DNA of 33,861 nt. Origin: Oscillospiraceae bacterium. Its GTDB lineage: Bacteria > Bacillota > Clostridia > Oscillospirales > Oscillospiraceae. The stretch is taken from contig JAFWTG010000053.1 of NCBI GenBank assembly GCA_017519005.1, positions 1 through 33,861 on the forward strand. Direction: 5' to 3'. The notes beneath the pieces are model-generated. The model did not search any database and had not been told where the DNA came from. It saw only the letters and a program-made list of their open reading frames with translations. A program made the position numbers and the translations under genes. Below, one piece after another: positions 31,946 through 33,861 of this stretch (positions are counted from its first letter, which is position 1; each line of letters opens with the position of its first letter).

Positions 31946-32797
31946 ATGTATCAAATCGTTCGCAAGAAAGAATTGAATCCCACCGTGACCCAGATGGAGA
32001 TTCTGGCTCCCATGGTGGCCCGCAAGGCCAAGCCCGGCCAGTTCATCATTCTCCGGGTAAACAAAGAGGGAGAGCGCATCCCTCTGACCGTGGCCGGAAC
32101 CGACCCCGAGGAAGGCACCGTGAAGATCATCTTCCAGATCGTCGGCGCCACCACCGCTCTGTTGAACGCCAGGAACGAGGGCGAGTCCATCCAGGACTTC
32201 GTCGGCCCCCTGGGCGTCGCCACCCACACCGAAGGCATCCGCAAGGTCTGCATCGTCGGCGGCGGCGTGGGCTGCGCCATCGCCATGCCCGTGGCCCAGG
32301 AATTCCACCGCCTCGGCGCGGAGGTCACCTCCATCATCGGCTTCCGCAGCAAGGACCTGCTGATCCTGGAGGACGAGTTCCGGGCCTGCTCCGACCGGCT
32401 TGTCGTCATGACCGACGACGGCTCCTACGCCCGTCACGGCAACGTCACGGTGCCGCTGAAGGAGATGCTGGAGGCCGGGGAGCGCTTTGACATGATCATC
32501 ACCATCGGGCCTCTGATTATGATGAAATTCGTCACCCTAACGGCCAAGCCCTTCGGCGTCCCCGTCACCGTGTCCATGAATCCCATTATGATCGACGGCA
32601 CCGGCATGTGCGGCGGCTGCCGCCTGACGCTGATTCAGGACGGCAAGCGCGTCACCAAATTCGCCTGCGTGGACGGCCCCGACTTCAACGGCTACGAGGT
32701 GGATTTCGACGAGGCCATGTCCCGCAGCCGGATGTACTTCGACTTCGAGCGCCACGCCTACGAGGAAACCTGCAATCTGCTGAAAGGAGGCAACTGA
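31946..32797 (+). CDS. nfnA: NfnA-type FAD/[2Fe-2S] subunit of ferredoxin-NADP transhydrogenase
   Basis: Small subunit of the electron-bifurcating NADH-dependent reduced ferredoxin:NADP+ oxidoreductase, or the related sulfide dehydrogenase subunit. The 283-aa product has the ferredoxin-reductase-like FAD domain (KPGQFIILRVNKEGERIPLTVAG), the NAD-binding VCIVGGGVGCAIAMPVAQEF near residue 101, and the [2Fe-2S] loop GTGMCGGCRLTL...FACVDGP (Cys222, 225, 241, with Asp218 as a likely fourth ligand, as described for NfnA). AAGGAG precedes the ATG. It is followed one base later by nfnB, whose RBS lies in its 3' end. Confidence 0.93.
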   Translation: MYQIVRKKELNPTVTQMEILAPMVARKAKPGQFIILRVNKEGERIPLTVAGTDPEEGTVKIIFQIVGATTALLNARNEGESIQDFVGPLGVATHTEGIRKVCIVGGGVGCAIAMPVAQEFHRLGAEVTSIIGFRSKDLLILEDEFRACSDRLVVMTDDGSYARHGNVTVPLKEMLEAGERFDMIITIGPLIMMKFVTLTAKPFGVPVTVSMNPIMIDGTGMCGGCRLTLIQDGKRVTKFACVDGPDFNGYEVDFDEAMSRSRMYFDFERHAYEETCNLLKGGN

Positions 32798-32798
32798 A

Positions 32799-33861
32799 AT
32801 GGCCATCAACCCCAAGAAGCATGAAATGCCCTCCCAGGAGCCTCTGGTCAGAGCCCACAACTTCCATGAGGTCGCCCTGGGCTACACCGCCGAGATCGCC
32901 GTGGAGGAGGCCCAGCGCTGCCTCAACTGCAAAAACCGCCCCTGCGTGGAGGGCTGCCCCGTCAACATCGCCATCCCCGACTTCATCGCGAAGATGAAGA
33001 CCGGCGACTTCGAGGGCGCCTATCAGATCATCTCCCAGTCCTCCGCCCTGCCCGCCGTCTGCGGCCGCGTCTGCCCCCAGGAGAGCCAGTGCGAGAGCAA
33101 GTGCACCCTGGGCATCAAGTTCGAGCCCGTGGGCATCGGCCGTCTGGAGCGCTTCGCCGCCGACTGGCACAACGAGCATTCCACCGAGGCCCCCAAGATG
33201 CCCGAGCCCAACGGCCACAAGGTCGCCGTCGTGGGCGCCGGCCCCTCCGGCCTGACCTGCGCCGGTGATCTGGCGCGCAAGGGCTACAAGGTCTCCATCT
33301 TCGAGGCCCTGCACACCGCCGGCGGCGTGCTGGTCTACGGCATCCCCGAGTTCCGTCTGCCCAAGGCCATCGTGGCCAAGGAGGTCGAGGGCCTGAAGGC
33401 GCTGGGCGTGGACGTGGAGACCAACGTGGTCATCGGCAAGACCCTGACCATCGACGAGCTCTTCGAGGCCGGCTACGAGGCGGTCTTCGTGGGCTCCGGC
33501 GCGGGCCTGCCCAACTTTATGAACATCCCCGGCGAGAGCTGCAAGGGCGTCTACTCCGCCAACGAGTTCCTGACCCGCTCCAACCTGATGAAGGCCTACA
33601 AGGACGACCCCGTGACGCCCATCATGAAGGGCGGCAGGGTGGCCGTGGTGGGCGGCGGCAACGTGGCCATGGACGCCGCGCGTACCGCCCTGCGGCTGGG
33701 GGCCGAGCACGTCTACATCGTCTACCGCCGCTCCATGGAGGAGCTGCCCGCCCGTAAGGAAGAGGTGGAGCACGCCATCGAGGAGGGCATCGACTTCCGC
33801 CTGCTGCAGAACCCCGTGGAGGTGCTGGGCTACCACAATCCCGAGAACCCCCGCGACCCGA
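32799..33861 (+). CDS. nfnB: NfnB/GltD-type oxidoreductase subunit, truncated by the window edge
   Basis: Large subunit partner of NfnA, homologous to the glutamate synthase small subunit (often annotated gltA). The visible ~354 residues include two four-Cys sets for [4Fe-4S] clusters, CLNCKNRPCVEGC (Cys41, 44, 49, 53) and CGRVCPQESQCESKC (88, 92, 98, 102). They are followed by the FAD-binding VAVVGAGPSGLTCAGDLARKG and the NADPH-binding GGRVAVVGGGNVAMDAARTALRLGA with VYRRSMEELPARKEE. AAAGGAGG is 8 nt before the ATG. The coding frame is open to the right edge; about a quarter of the protein is missing. The pairing with nfnA supports Nfn over glutamate synthase. Confidence 0.94.
   Translation, partial: MAINPKKHEMPSQEPLVRAHNFHEVALGYTAEIAVEEAQRCLNCKNRPCVEGCPVNIAIPDFIAKMKTGDFEGAYQIISQSSALPAVCGRVCPQESQCESKCTLGIKFEPVGIGRLERFAADWHNEHSTEAPKMPEPNGHKVAVVGAGPSGLTCAGDLARKGYKVSIFEALHTAGGVLVYGIPEFRLPKAIVAKEVEGLKALGVDVETNVVIGKTLTIDELFEAGYEAVFVGSGAGLPNFMNIPGESCKGVYSANEFLTRSNLMKAYKDDPVTPIMKGGRVAVVGGGNVAMDAARTALRLGAEHVYIVYRRSMEELPARKEEVEHAIEEGIDFRLLQNPVEVLGYHNPENPRDP

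Noticed and set aside
32608-32997. A small plus-strand frame across the nfnA-nfnB junction
   Set aside because: It is in the wrong frame relative to both nfn genes, whose motifs are clear, and has Arg/Pro-rich shadow composition.

Overview
This is a high-GC window (well over 60% G+C by eye) from a bacterial chromosome. Gene content and order point to Firmicutes, class Clostridia, most likely a gut Oscillospirales/Oscillospiraceae member: a dprA-topA-trmFO block, a glmU-prs-pth block, plsX-rnc, an NfnAB-type flavin transhydrogenase, SPASM radical SAM enzymes, strong AAGGAGG ribosome binding sites and dispersed palindromic repeats of a kind I associate with that group. The assignment is inference; no 16S or other marker is present. 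I saw no tRNA, rRNA, CRISPR array, prophage or insertion-sequence transposase.

Layout. 1-360 is a non-coding tandem repeat of 149-bp units. 630-1737 (+) holds nth and a small membrane protein, closed by a strong terminator. 1828-8088 (-) holds an MscS channel gene with its own terminator, then a cell-envelope/tRNA operon: DUF2207 membrane protein, mnmA, an NAGPA-type phosphodiester glycosidase and a lipoprotein. 8267-11634 (+) holds comB, ybaK and a glgA with a long basic N-terminal extension. 11743-23208 (-) is a long housekeeping run: SpoU-type RNA methylase, dprA, topA, a lipoprotein, trmFO, plsX, rnc, glmU, prs, pth. 23385-30864 (+) holds a CDF metal exporter, a Gx transporter, a SPASM radical SAM enzyme translationally coupled to an M3 peptidase, a DUF3885 protein and a membrane-anchored HExxH protein. 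30960-31772 (-) is a secreted lysozyme-like protein. 31946 to the right edge (+) is nfnA and the start of nfnB.

How the genes work together. Most are core functions: DNA repair, recombination and supercoiling (nth, dprA, topA), tRNA/rRNA modification and recycling (mnmA, trmFO, SpoU methylase, ybaK, pth, rnc), lipid, wall and nucleotide precursors (plsX, glmU, prs), glycogen (glgA) and redox balance (nfnAB). The accessory content is the small lipoproteins, the radical SAM/M3 peptidase pair, the DUF3885/HExxH pair and the repeats.

The most unusual signal is a set of short arrays, all with a strict 7-nt period but with different unit sequences, at seven places. They sit in intergenic gaps, at gene 3' ends where they supply the stop codon (trmFO, the SpoU methylase), and inside genes (dprA, and in degenerate form topA). 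The dprA linker has absorbed three different repeat types in frame. A second strong observation is a GlmU whose uridyltransferase half has lost its catalytic motifs while the acetyltransferase half is intact. A third is histone-H1-like Lys/Ala/Pro sequence on both glycogen synthase (N-terminus) and topoisomerase I (C-terminus).
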